A DNA stretch of 64,000 nt from Bretschneidera sinensis (GCA_023935145.1 CM043698.1:85255501-85319500), one strand, 5' to 3'. Shown: positions 11,401 through 22,118, counted from the stretch's first letter. The notes: generated from the sequence alone by a model not told the origin. Numbers and translations are program-made.

Positions 11401-14400
11401 AATAAAAGAACCGAGAAGGTAACCGGTCTAAATAAAATAAAAAAACCGAGAGAGCAATTGGTCTAAGTTAAAACATGTCGACATGTGGAAAGACGTTCCC
11501 AATTAATATTCATGCATTGCATCTGTTTTAAATATTGATTTTATTATTGAGATGCTAAAGTGCTATTCATGATTGTAAATTATTGATAGATGAATGAGTC
11601 TCACAAAGAGACAATTTTGCTGAGAAGAAACACAGAAATATGAAATGATGAGAATTATCTGGATGACTGATTATATGTTGTAAACCTCATAATGAGGTAA
11701 TTGTGCGATATAATTGATAGTCTCAAGATGATTAATTATATGAGAATAAGAGATTTATAAATGATAGGGATTTGATATGAGTAGTGATAATAGAATGTTA
11801 TTATCAAAATATATGAGATATAGATGAACGAATATTGGAAGACTAATTATACAAATTGAATACTTCTAGTAAGTTTAATTCATTGAGCTTGTGAAGCTCA
11901 CTCCTCATTGTACAATGATTTCAGGAAGCAGGCAGGACAGACAGTTTGGTGACTTGAGATTCAGACAAAGTCATTATCTGTAAGTCACGTGGTTCACATC
12001 CTCAGACTAATGGAGAAAAAAAATATTTGTAAATATTCATGCATATTACGTTGTATATAATGTTTAAGTCAAGATCTGAATGATGTATCTCCCTGTTGAG
12101 AGTTGAGGATTGATGTAATAATCGCAATTGGTGTTATTTTTATTGTTGCATATATGTGTCGTGCTGGAATTTTCAAAACGTGACAACACCGTCTCAGGGG
12201 TGGCCAACCCGAGATGGGTCGTTACACTATGAGATCTCAAATTTTGTCCAGTTCCAAGCTTCCATCCCTGACTAAGACCTATTCTCACTTGTCACGCAAT
12301 TTCTCATCTCGGGGCACTGACATTCCTGCTTCCAGGTCTGCCTTAGTCACTCAGGCTGGTCAGGGTGGTTCTAGTAGTGGTGGTGGCTATGGTAGTCAGG
12401 ACTTCAGCTCTCCTGGTAGTAGAGGAGGTCGTGGTGGTCATAGGAGACCCAGTTGTACTCATTGTCAACTTGATGGTCATATTCATGCGTCGTGTTATCA
12501 GTTGGTTGATCATCAGTTCACCCATTGTAATCGGGCTGGTCATACTCATGCTATTTATTATGATTTGGTTGGAAAACCTATTGCTGCAAATGTTGTGGTT
12601 GTTGATGTGACTAAATCTCCTTCCACCCCTACTAAGCCACAATTTAGATCTATTTTTGAGGATGAGTATGCTCGGTTCTCTCGGTTCCTTCGCTTTAAGG
12701 CAGTTGAGGCATCTCAACCGCCATCTTCATCCACTGTTTTCCTGCCCAGAAAGGTACTCCTACTATTTGCATGTCTTCTAGTTCCTCGTCTAGACCTTGG
12801 ATTATCGATTCTGCTGCTACTGATCATGTGTCAAGTACTCCTACTGTTTACATGTCTTCTTCTTTATCTTGCTTATGGTTCTCAAACTATTGCTAGTGGA
12901 ATAGGCATTGCTCAACCTAATTCATCAATGTCTTTATCATTTGTCCTTTGTCTCTCTCATTCTAAATTTAATTTATCATCTGTCATTCAACTTACTAAAT
13001 GTCTTAACTGTTATGTAACATTTCTCCCTAATTTTGTTTTTCTGGTTAGTCAGTTTCTTAATGCTCAATGGACTAATTATTGGGATGCAATTATCCGTAT
13101 TCTGAGATATCTTAAGAGTGCTCTCGATTATGGTTTATTATATCAAAATCATGGTCATACTCAGATTGAGGGATATACTGATGCAGATTGGACAAGTTCT
13201 CCATCAGATCGGAGATCCACCACATGATATTATGAATTTGTTAGAGATAATTTGGTGTCATGGAAAAGTAAGAAGCAGACAGTGGTTGCGTGGTCTAGCG
13301 CAAAGTCTGAATACAAAGCTATACCTACCAGTTAGTATGGTTAAAAGAGATTCTAGCTGAACTTGGATTTACACAGTCTCATCCTATAAGTTTAGCATTC
13401 GATAACCAAGCTGCTATTCATATTGCAACTAATCTTGTATTTCACGAGAGGACAAAGCATATTAAGGTAGATTTTCATGTTTTTCGGGAGAAATTTTTAC
13501 AAACTGTGATTAGCACAAGACATGAAATTTATAGATGAGTTAGCTCATATTTTCACTAAAACTTTAGATGGGACTCAGATTAAATCTATATTTAACAAGT
13601 TGTGTGCATATGATACATATGCTCCAACTTGAGGGGGTGTTAGAGTATGATAGAGTATAAGGGTACTTATGCACTTTCTCATTATTTTGTTCTATATAAA
13701 TATGACTACTAACCTTAAGCTATTCATTCTGATAATTTTGACATAAACAATTAAGGGGATAAAAAAGAAAAGTCTCTACATAGACCATATAAAGCACTTA
13801 AATAAATTATCAGCAATTCATTAAAGTTGGGTTTCAGTGACAACCAGAAAAAGAAACAATATATGGACGCAATTAGGAGCTACCACAGGAGATCAATTGA
13901 AAAAATTAACAAAACTAGTTCCTTAACTTGTGGCTCTAAAAGACAATAGAAAGTGCTTATGTATGAGATAATAGCTAACTATAGACAACCGATTAACTAA
14001 AAATACTAAGTACTAATGGTAGGATCAAGACCTCAATGTGTGAGACATTTGAGGAGAGAGAGAGAGATGAGGAATGATTCGGTTTAGTATTTGATGATAT
14101 CATAACATTGTGGCCAACAGAATAATAACTTCAAAAAAATTAAGTGAAATAAATATTATGGACACAACAAAATACATGCCTGACTCCTTATAATTTATCC
14201 GGAAAACATAAAAAAATAAATAAATAAACCCTTATAGTTTCACAAAAGTTTTTAGAAGGTCCCTATTTTTAAATTAGAGCAGTTAAAACTTTCAAGCTTC
14301 CAATTTGGAGCAATGTAACCCTTCTGTTAGCTACCATCTAAAATACCAGTTAAAATGCGCGTGATATGCACACATGCTAAAAGCGTCAAGTTTCACGGGC

Positions 14401-17400
14401 AAAAAATGAATTATGCCCCATCAGCTTGAGCCCCACGATCTGCATGTGATCTTAGTCGATTCAAAAGAAAATTTTGTGGGATATTCCTCATTAATATTTT
14501 TCCATTTTATTTTTTGATAAGTATTAATCTTTCTTCCATTAACATTCATAGCCCAAGGAATATTCCAAGAATATTCTTTATTTGTCTTTCTTCTTTCATT
14601 AGTCAAATTTTTGCACCTTCTCAGGTTGGGTTTCACGGTTTTAAAAACCCTAGGTTCATGATTCTCACAATCCTTCAAAGTTTTGACTCAATAAACTAAT
14701 GGGTAATGGCCATCATGGGTTGAAACATATAACCTATAAATTCAATGAATTATTTTCAGCCAAAATTGAAAGATTTTAGTTGTTTATTCTGTTTTCTTTA
14801 CTCCCTCTGTCCCATAGCAAGTGTCCTCTATGAAAACATTCCTTTGAACGTTTCTTTCTTTTGCTTGGGAAGCATGTTGGGGAGCAATCCTTACAATCAA
14901 CAACCTTCAAAAAAGAGGAAAAGTGTTGGCCAATAGATGTTTTCTTTGTAAAGAGGAGGCCGAATCCGTTTTTCATCTTCTTTTGGGGTGCCCTTTCACT
15001 GGACAATTATGGGATCTAGCTCTTGGGGTGGTAGGAATTCATTGGGTAGTCACCAAATCTATCCAAGAGGAAATATGGGCTTGGAGTGGGTTAAAGGGTT
15101 CAAAACAAAAGAGAAAATCTTTTTGCTTAATTTCTCTCTCTATTTTTTTTGGGTTATTTGACATGAAAAAAACATGTGAGCTTTTGATGGCATAAAAAGA
15201 CCCTTAGCATCCATCAAGGATGGATGGTTACGTACTTTTGGGTTTTGGTTTAAAAGAAATTCTTTTGTGAATGACGAAGATTTTGTAGATTTCTTAGATA
15301 TGCTTTCTTGTAGATAGCTTTTTGTAATTGGATGGCACCCCCTTGGTGCATTAGTAATGCAATCTTTTCTTTATTTATCAAAAAAAAATTAAGATGGGTA
15401 TTAGAATACCAATAAACTACTTAAGATGGGTATTAGAATACCAATTATACCCTTGAATCCAAACTTCTTTTTTCCTTTACTTGAGCCATTGGAGTAATAA
15501 TGAAGGCTATCATTGGAAGGTTGATGATATTTAGTCTTCGACTTTTGATTGTGAATAATTATTTTGGGACATCCCAAAATAAAAATGAGGATGCTTATTA
15601 TGGGTAAGAGAGAGTATAAGTTTTGGGCGTTTAATCTATTAAAAATTGATAAACCCAAATTCAAATTTTGTCTTTAATTGAAAAGAAAGATACCAAGTAA
15701 CTGGGCACCGACGATTTCTTGATTTTAACTTTGTTTGTGGTGATTGTGTTGTGGATGTGATTGTAATTTGTTTGAATTAGATTTTGAGTATTTGACTTTT
15801 GAGGATTTGAAAGTCTGCAAAGGATCTTGACCTTACCTCTAATGCCCATTTAATTGATTGGACTGTAGAATTTGGTGCAATTGAGAGAGGGATTAAGGCA
15901 GGGTTTAGCATTTGGTGTTTGATAGGGGATGGGAAGGACATGCATGGGTGGATCTGGATCAGCTGTTATTGAGAATTCTCTATGATTGTTGCTATTCAAA
16001 ATTAGATGACCAAAATGGCCCCAGGAATTCAAATTTATATTAAACAAACAGAAGCCTAATTAGGTAATTTAATGAACTCATTGATTTAATTTTTTTAACC
16101 TCCATAGTCTTTTTGTGATATCGGGCCAACTGGTTGTCGGAAAAGTGCACACCCAGTACCATTGGAATCAGCTCGAGGAGATTTGCGTTCCGACATTGGG
16201 TTCATGATCTTCCGTTGGTCAGGCCACCCTCACGTGCCGCCCATGTGCGTGGAGGGGGCTTGGTTTTAGATCTGCTATTTTGTGGCAAGTATTGCAGAAA
16301 ACCACCTACCCTACCGAGCCGGAAATGGGAAGAGAAAGCCAACCGTGCAACCGTGGCGGCAAGATTTAGCCAGAATTTGCCGCATGCACCCCCACGTGTC
16401 AATGGGCCGCACATGGGCGTTGATTTTGGTCAAATGAACAGTGACACGGGGAGAGAGAGAAAACAAGTAATTTGCCCAAAAAAAACTCTACTTTGCTGAT
16501 GTCGCAGAGGGGTATTTTGGCAAAAAAAGTTTGTGGTGCAATCCTAACTGTTGATTTAAATTTTAAATGACATGACCTAGCATCCTACCGTCGACAGCAC
16601 CAAACTGTAGATAACCCCAGTACCCTTTTCCCATGTTGGGTATGATTGGCGAAAATGCTTGCTTGGGATGAAATGGCATAAACAACCCTCAAGTGGGCTA
16701 AAGTTGTCTCACACGTGGTTTACATGTGTGAGGCAACGGTCCGATTAGAGGAACTTAACAGAAGGATTACATTGCATCAGATTTTTTTTTTAAAACTAAA
16801 AGATGTATAAAATGGCACCAAGGGGGTGCAAACCATGTATATATAAAAACTATCTATACGATAGTAAATCCAAAAAATCTGAGTTCATCATCATTTTCCA
16901 AAAAATGCCTTTAAACCAAAAACAAAAGAGTTAAACCATCTATCTCTAATCACTTCTAAAGCTTCCCATCACCATCAAAAGCCATTCTATTTTGTTTATT
17001 CCCAAAAAGCCAAAAATAGCCACAAGAATCAAAAAGTATGCCTTCTTAATCTCTTTAGGAGCTTGCAAATCGTTCCAAGCCCAAAGTTCATCTCTAAGAA
17101 GCCAAAAACCGCCCAAAAGATACCCAAAACACATTAAGCCATTTCCCATAAGCTTAAAGTCAACAGATACTCCAACAAAAGATGGAACATGGACTCGGTA
17201 CATTCTTTACAAATATAGCATCTAATAACAAGCACTCTCGCCCTTTTTTAAGATCATCAATAGTAAGTATCTTCTCTCAAAAAGCTTCCCATGCAAAGAA
17301 ACTAACATTTTAGGGGCATAAGGAATCCAAAGAGCTTTCCAAGGGAAGTTAGGTGGTCTTCTATTGGAATCTCATCAAGAAGAATCTTAAAATAAGACTT

Positions 17401-20400
17401 CACCTCAAACCCTTTATACGGGATAGACTTCCACCTTGTCAAACCCAATCTTGGCACATCAAGACGAGCGCTATATACAGCCTCCAAAAAATTACCCATG
17501 CTCTCAAGTTTCTAATCATGGACATTGCAAACAAATGGAAAATTAAAAATATAGGGACAAATAGGGTCAAACTATAGGGTTTTTGGTGTTCTTTCCCTTT
17601 TTTCTTTTCCTTTTTACTTTGTTTCCTCTTCTATACTGCAAAACCTTTTGGTTAGCACAAACCCATTTCATATCTTGGCTACCTATGATAAAACCATATC
17701 CAATATAGAACAGTAACACTGTTTCACCGTGACCAGTTTTGGTGTAGCACATTAACTTCGAGAACAAATCTGATGCTGGATCTTTAAGTTTCAGCATGAA
17801 ACTATTCACAAAATTAGGTTGGCTTGTAAATATCAATACTTTTCAGTTCTAAGGAAAGTAGAACAGTTTAAAATTGTCACTACCAAAAGCTTCAAAGAAG
17901 TTTTGAAAAGGACACGCATTAACTACATATTATGAGTGGCTGCATCATGCATCCATTACAAAAAAAATAAAAATGTTAGTGCACAAACCTTACTTCAATT
18001 TTGATATTCAAGCCATATTGGAAACTTAGCAGACATACTTGAAAGTCAAGCAAACTAATAGCAAAACAAATAACATAAAATCTGGCGTAAATCGGACCGA
18101 CCAGCTGCTGGACCCAAACATATACCCTGGGGATGGCAACTTACTGAATTGCCCTTATGTCTAAGAATCAGCAGCGGATACACCTATTCAAACAAACTAA
18201 AACTCTTAGATATGACATGATAGTATAAGCTACTCCTAGGAGGGACCCCCAAGAAATCATACCATTTTTTGAATACTTTCACTTCCATATGTTTACTCAT
18301 CTACTGGCAAATCGAATTCCACATTGATACAATGCATTCAAGTACTGTAAAAATGTGTGTATATATATATATATACAGCCATAGTTTATTTTCTTATCCT
18401 AGGCTTTGTTTTTTCCGATAATTTTCTTACCTTAGGCTTGATTTGCTTTGAAAGTGAACAAAGAGCACAGCCAAGATGCTTATTGCTATCTAGATCTATC
18501 TTTTCTTCCCTATAGTTTTATTTGGAAAAAAAAAAAAAAAAAAAAGTAAAGCATGACCTTGTAAGCAAGAAATATTCAAGGAAAACTAGAAAAAATAAAA
18601 AAGGAATATACTTCTAAGTTTAATACATAATATGAAACACAAAAAAAAAATCCAGAGAAATTAATCTAAACAGTAAAGGAAGACCGAATAAAAGAGGCAT
18701 CAACCCATGCACAGAAGGATAATCTACAATTCAAAAAATCTATTACTCCACCTCCTTGTACTCATTTACAAAACAATCAGTAGTAAACTAAAAGTTCAAA
18801 GTATTTAGCCATGTACTCATCCCCCAACACCATCAAAAGCTACCCAATGCTTTTCACACCACACGAACCAAAAATGGCAAGAAGAACCAAATCTAGCAAC
18901 TTCTTTTATCTCTACACCCTCTAGTACCCAACCAAGCTCATAGCTCCTTATCCACCAAACTGGCATGTATCTAACTAAGCCCAAAACACCCGACAGGGCC
19001 AAGTTCCAAAATTTTCTAGTCCAAGAGCAACCCATCAAAAGATGATACACCGTTTCAGCTTGCTCCTTCCAAAGAAAGCATCTATTGACAAGGACTTTCC
19101 TCTCTTTGGAAAATGATCCACAATCAAGATTCTTTCCCAAATAGCCTCCCAAGTAGTAAAAGCAACATTTGTAGGGCCACAAGTCTTCCAAATACACTTC
19201 CCAGGGAAGTTTTGCCTACCCTCCCACTGAAACGGGCTTCAAAAGACCCTTATGGAAGGACTTTACAGAAGCAAAACAAAAAGATAGGCAACAAAAATAA
19301 AGTCTAGAATCACAGCTAATGCATCATAACAGAATGTAGTGATATTATTATGCCATCTACCAAATATCAAATTATAGTAACAAATATACCCCAACTTCTG
19401 TTTTTTCTGGCTTAGCAATAACAACTTCCAAGAACAGCAATACGAAAATAAACAACCCACTTAGCAGTTTAAAAATTACCTCAACCAATCACAACTATAT
19501 CATGGCTGATAGCAACAATACCAAGGAGTGATTATAAAATCAACAATAAAGGTCTTAAATTACGAGAGAGAGGTTCCTACCCCCTCAACAACTTAATTAA
19601 AACATCAAAAGCTTAGTTCTTATCTCCAAATTCCTTCTCCTCTTACTGTATTAGCCAACAAGTTTGAACCACTAAATTAATAGACCTTCTCTTACTTTTT
19701 CAATAAACCCCTAAAATTATTTACTTTACCTATTAAATCTTTAATTCATTATCATAATTACCTAAAAGACTTCAACCAACTACACAAGGAAAAAGTGAGA
19801 TGAGGAGTATGCCTAGAACACGAAAAATGGTTCGCTAAAACTTCTGGGACGTCTTCCAGGACTCAAGGAATGCCTTCCAAACCTAGGCTGTCAATGACCC
19901 AGAGTCAATTCATTTGCTCTCCTTTAAAAGAAAATTATTTTCATTTTGGATTGGGAAAGGCCAAAATAAAACAAACCATTCTTATAAGTATTGAGGTTTC
20001 TTATAAGTTTCTTCTTGATGGGGCTCCCTCGGAAGACTCTCCCAATTTCCCTTTGAAGCAATTTGGTGTTCTTGTGCCCCTAAGAAAGCAAGTTTTTTTG
20101 CGTGGGAGGCCTCTTGGGAGAAAATTCTTACTATTGATAATTTACAAAGAAGGGGGAAAGTGCTTGTTAATAAGTATTACATTTGCAAAGGTTGCGCCGA
20201 GTCTGTATTTCAACTTTTGGTGAGGTGTTCATTAGCTAGAAGTTTGTGAGAGATGGTTTATAGGATTTTAGGGGTTTCTACAGTAGTTACCGGCCCCGTG
20301 AAAGATGAAGTTTGGGCTTAGAGTTGGTGGAAGGCTTCTAAGGAAATTAAGAAGGCTTACTCAAATGAGAGGAATCGTAGAGCTTTTGGTAGAAAAGAAA

Positions 20401-21437
20401 GGCTTATTGACGTTATTAGAGATAGTTCAACATCCCTAATTTTTGGTTCAAAGGGAATTTTTTTGTAAACGATTTTGACCTTCTAGATTTTCTGGAACTT
20501 TTTTCTTGTAATTAGCCTTTGGCTTTGAGTTGCACCCTTTTAGTGCTTTGTTAATACTTACAAAAAAAATGAGGAAATTCTAAGGTAATGCAAAGTTCTC
20601 ACATAAAGGTTCAAGTATATAAGTTAAATATTCAAAAATACTCCATCATAAACCTAAATTAATGTATAACACCAATATGTCTCCAAAAAAATCCATTTGC
20701 ATACAATCTAGGTTCTTCTATTTTCATAACTGAAATAATTGTGTTAAAGGAAATTACACATACTAACGACCAACAAGGTCTCTGTAACTTATAAGATGAA
20801 CAATTATAGCTTAGCACAATTGAGGACATTTAACAGACCAATTTTAAAATAACAAGAGAGCAAGAACTGACCGGATACTGATCGTAAATGCAATCCCTCC
20901 GACCCTTTCCGGGTGTCAAAGGATGAGCATGCTCCTTCAAAAACTTTGTGACGACCCATTTACCTGAACTTACTTTTCTCACCAAAATCATTGCCCTGCA
21001 ACCAACCCTTGTCTCTGCCCTTTGCCTAACAATTTTTTCACGCTTGTCAGGCATTCTGTAACCCTCTTTGTTACAAACAAGTGCACGACCAATAGCAGAT
21101 CCATCACGCCTTGATCGAGAGAGTTTACTTACACGGATGATGAATCCCACCCGTGTGGCATATGCATTATAAAAAGCATGTGCAGCCGCTTCAGTTTCAA
21201 ATTCCTGTCCCACATAAGGCTCATCTGCTGAAACCACTGATACAACTGGAATTGCCAAGGAGATATCCCCCTGCGAAAAATCTTGATACATTTTATTGTC
21301 CTCATACTGATCCTCTTGAAATGTCCCTTGAACAGAAATTCCATCTGTTTCATTTTCATCACCCACCCTATCACCCTCCATCGCAATTGTATTTCCCACC
21401 ATCTCACCATTGACATCCCTTTCAATTCCGAACTCCA
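5483..21437 (-). CDS. FAR1 DNA-binding domain protein (short FRF type), two coding exons
   Basis: The coding sequence joins 21437-20872 and 5677-5483 on the minus strand and gives 253 residues. The first exon follows a ttcttattgcag acceptor and ends at a GTCAGT donor. The last follows a cttag acceptor. The junction is in phase 0 and reads DQYP-NEHDK without a break. The start ATG is itself split: its A ends the upstream 5'UTR exon (22060) and TG opens the first coding exon. Residues 75-174 form the FAR1 domain, a WRKY-GCM1-type zinc finger with ligands C122, C147, H170 and H172. Residues 190-253 form an acidic/basic heptad-like coiled coil (KIRELSQQLAIEKKR). There is no MULE transposase core and no SWIM domain. 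The length matches the roughly 250-residue FRF-like FAR1 proteins of Arabidopsis. These are nuclear proteins that bind the FHY3/FAR1-type promoter motif and may compete with full-length FHY3/FAR1; that function is from the family, not this sequence. The intron is 15,194 bp and full of transposons. Confidence 0.9.
5678..6308. other. intron sequence, no feature recognised
   Basis: This is the 3' part of the giant intron of the FAR1-domain gene, between the acceptor and the first transposon. It is AT-rich and has no recognisable repeat or coding relic. Confidence 0.5.
6309..8513 (+). mobile_element. non-autonomous LTR retrotransposon (LARD/TRIM-like), complete
   Basis: Two direct LTRs bound the element: 6309-6645 (337 bp) and 8127-8513 (387 bp). 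They start TGATGCA and end ACACCA/ACATCA, forming a short terminal inversion. A perfect 5-bp target duplication, ctttt, lies at 6304-6308 and 8514-8518. Next to the left LTR is a primer-binding site at 6649-6660 (tggtatcagagc, complementary to initiator tRNA-Met). A purine tract (gcaagtggggtagaa) precedes the right LTR. The 1.5 kb interior has no gag or pol frame. It contains GC-rich CCGCCACC runs and a 26-bp repeat (gatccgagccgagccatt) near 7160-7240. The right LTR is longer because about 45 bp around gggaattattatg are duplicated inside it. Confidence 0.85.
8519..8958. other. spacer between two LTR elements in the intron
   Basis: This is AT-rich intron sequence with T tracts near 8800-8830. 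I see no gene, RNA or repeat boundary in it. Confidence 0.4.
9672..13040 (+). pseudogene. copia gag-protease relic, interrupted
   Basis: Gag starts at the Met near 9672 (TLPITTHKLDGKNYSQW, the usual copia gag N terminus). It continues out of frame through VWDYLRFLYFSN and LAGLPPEFHSM to 10216. There a 2010-bp gypsy solo LTR interrupts it, and it resumes at 12232 with RSQILSSSKLPSLTKTYSH. A zinc knuckle follows at 12454 (CTHCQLDGHIHASC, spacing C-x2-C-x4-H-x4-C) and a decayed second knuckle (THCNRAGHTHAIYY). The protease start reads WIIDSAATDH in another frame near 12796. The D-S-G active triad has become D-S-A, so the enzyme would be dead even if expressed. At about 13040 the sequence jumps to the end of the reverse transcriptase. 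Confidence 0.8.
10217..12226 (+). mobile_element. gypsy solo LTR inserted in copia gag
   Basis: A 2010-bp LTR is flanked by a perfect 5-bp target duplication, ctatg, at 10212-10216 and 12227-12231. Removing it restores the copia gag frame across ATG-AGA. Its right end (accgtctcaggggtggcc to gggtcgttaca) matches, inverted, the LTRs of the element at 29495-33267. The left end reads tataatac where the sister LTR has tgtaatac, so the terminal TG is mutated. A 36-bp unit (aaccgagaaggtagccggtc and variants) is repeated five times at 11267-11473. The sister LTRs hold fewer copies. Confidence 0.85.
13041..13637 (+). pseudogene. copia RNase H relic
   Basis: The frame reads VSQFLNAQWTNYWDAIIRIL, then DYGLLYQNHGHTQIEGYTDA and DWTSSPSDRRSTT, the start of copia RNase H. 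A stop replaces the Gly after RSTT. The domain goes on with LVSWKSKKQTVVAWSSAKSE and, after more stops, FDNQAAIHIATNLVFHERTK. The order is canonical for the C terminus of a copia polyprotein, but with at least four stops or shifts it cannot be active. It ends at the polypurine tract beside the right LTR. Confidence 0.8.
13749..14834. other. intron sequence with possible MITE remains
   Basis: No coding relic is recognised. A block near 14210-14400 (tcacaaaagtttttagaagg ... caatgtaacccttctgttag) resembles, inverted, the block at 16680-16790 of the same intron (cagaaggattacattgcatc). This suggests two decayed copies of one small DNA transposon, but ends and target duplications could not be set. 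Confidence 0.35.
14835..15389 (+). pseudogene. L1-type LINE 3' fragment (zf-RVT end)
   Basis: The plus strand reads FAWEACWGAILTINNLQKRG and then NRCFLCKEEAESVFHLLLGC, the C-terminal zinc-finger region (zf-RVT) that follows the reverse transcriptase in plant L1 elements. WDLALGVVGIHW and EIWAWSGLKGSKQKRKSF follow, then stops. The end is the untranslated tail with ggcacccccttggtgc and an A run (15380-15388). It is 5' truncated, as is usual for LINE insertions. A 31-bp unit (ttaagatgggtattagaata) is repeated in tandem right after the A run, at 15389-15444. Confidence 0.8.
15445..16780. other. intron sequence, no gene recognised
   Basis: This is a mixed intron stretch. A GC-richer block at 16100-16480 contains a 121-codon open frame that matches nothing I know and looks accidental. 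The 16505-16780 block may be a decayed MITE related to 14210-14400. Confidence 0.35.
16781..17500 (-). pseudogene. L1-type LINE 3' fragment, inverted
   Basis: On the minus strand the fragment reads LTRWKSIPYKGFEVKSYFKI (end of the RT thumb region). It goes on with a zf-RVT-like stretch and DELWAWNDLQAPKEIKKAYF, then the non-coding tail with gcacccccttggtgccattt, and closes with an A tail (the T run at 16782-16791). Frames change at least three times. It belongs to the same LINE group as 14835-15389, but the copy differs too much to be a recent duplicate. Confidence 0.75.
17501..18799. other. intron sequence with TA microsatellite and A run
   Basis: No gene piece is recognised. A (TA)n tract lies at 18358-18375 following a short GT run, and an A run of about 21 lies at 18526-18546. 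The A run could be the tail of an undetected retroposon. Confidence 0.4.
18800..19260 (-). pseudogene. L1-type LINE zf-RVT fragment, inverted
   Basis: The minus strand carries FPGKCIWKTCGPTNVAFTTW (out of frame), then KVLVNRCFLWKEQAETVYHL, LMGCSWTRKFWNLAL and FGSCGVKSIG in shifting frames. The first zinc ligand pair has lost a Cys (CFLW instead of CxxC). The 3' untranslated tail and A run seen in the other copies are not found, so this piece is truncated at both ends. Confidence 0.7.
19930..20569 (+). pseudogene. L1-type LINE 3' fragment
   Basis: The plus strand reads VSYKFLLDGAPSEDSPNFPL, then FAWEASWEKILTIDNLQRRG, VLVNKYYICKGCAESVFQLL and DEVWA, with a one-base frame change before FAWEA. 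The tail (gttgcacccttttagtgctt) and an A run ending at 20569 mark the 3' end. It is the closest of the four to the host exon, about 300 bp from its donor site. Confidence 0.75.
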
Positions 21438-22059
21438 CTGCAATAAGAAACATTTTTCTTTTTAATGATTTCCATTTTCCATGTCCACAGGATAACCATT
21501 AAATAAAACACAAACTGCCATCCCTTTCTTCATTGTTGGAAGGAAAGACAAGGGAAAGAACATTTAAGGTAATGGTAATGCTAACTTTTACATTTCCACA
21601 ATAGAAGTCCTAAGGGGGGAAAAGGTAAAGTGGGAGGGGGAGACACTCAACTCAATGGAGAGGCACTGATATTCATTAAAAAAAAATGGTTTTCTAATAT
21701 ATAACAATAGAAAATAGAGATATTTATCTCTTTATTTTTCCATTCATTTTCTTTCCTTCTCCTAAAAATGAATACTTTACTACTTATATTTACTACTTCC
21801 ACTTTCTCATTAGACAAACAGACAATAAATTCAAAATAAAACACATCTCGAAGCAAATGATCTTCCTCAAACCAAATTACAACCAGAAGAGTCCTTTCTT
21901 TCTGGCTAATGGGATTTAGAAGCGGTATCAATTAAAACAGAGAAGAAAACAAAAGGAAACATGAATTGAAAACTAAACTCCTACATGTTGCTGCCAATTA
22001 CTACCTAAAAATCGAAACATCAAACTTAACGCAGTGAACAAAAGTTAAATTTCACTTAC

Positions 22060-22118
22060 TGACACAAAGAAACCCTTCTCTGATAAAAACCCAACTCTTT
22101 GTTTGGCTGCCAAGAAAC
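22060..22118 (-). other. 5'UTR exon 2 of the FAR1-domain gene, ends with the A of ATG
   Basis: On the minus strand a ttttttgtcag acceptor precedes 59 bases that end in GTGTCA, followed by a consensus donor GTAAGTG. Joined to 21437 it creates ATGGAGTTC, the most sensible start of the protein. This explains why the open frame before TGGAGTTC has no good in-exon start. Confidence 0.75.

Larger units (their letters stand above)
8959..13743 (+). mobile_element. Ty1/copia element with short LTRs, internally deleted and split by a gypsy solo LTR
   Basis: The LTRs are 8959-9071 (113 bp) and 13638-13743 (106 bp), both with cactttctcattattttg-like cores and ending ttttgaca. The flanks caaac (8954-8958) and taaac (13744-13748) are a target duplication with one change. 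A primer-binding site (tggtatcaaagtg) starts at 9072, and the polypurine tract gaggggg lies at 13631-13637. The reading order is leader, gag, protease start and RNase H. Integrase and nearly all of the reverse transcriptase are missing. Without the nested LTR the element is only about 2.8 kb, well short of a full copia. It lies opposite to the host gene, inside its intron. Confidence 0.85.

Noticed and set aside
12343..12717. Minus-strand 124-codon frame rich in Thr and Arg
   Set aside because: It lies opposite the copia gag zinc-knuckle region and has low-complexity composition from GGT repeats.
16134..16499. 121-codon plus-strand frame in a GC-rich block
   Set aside because: No family resemblance, no splice or start context, and an overlapping frame on the other strand. 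Probably accidental.
20830..21453. Single-exon 207-codon protein starting MFLIAVEF
   Set aside because: Both ends are intron readthrough: the Met lies before a good acceptor and the tail after DQYP lies beyond a donor. The spliced form is far better.
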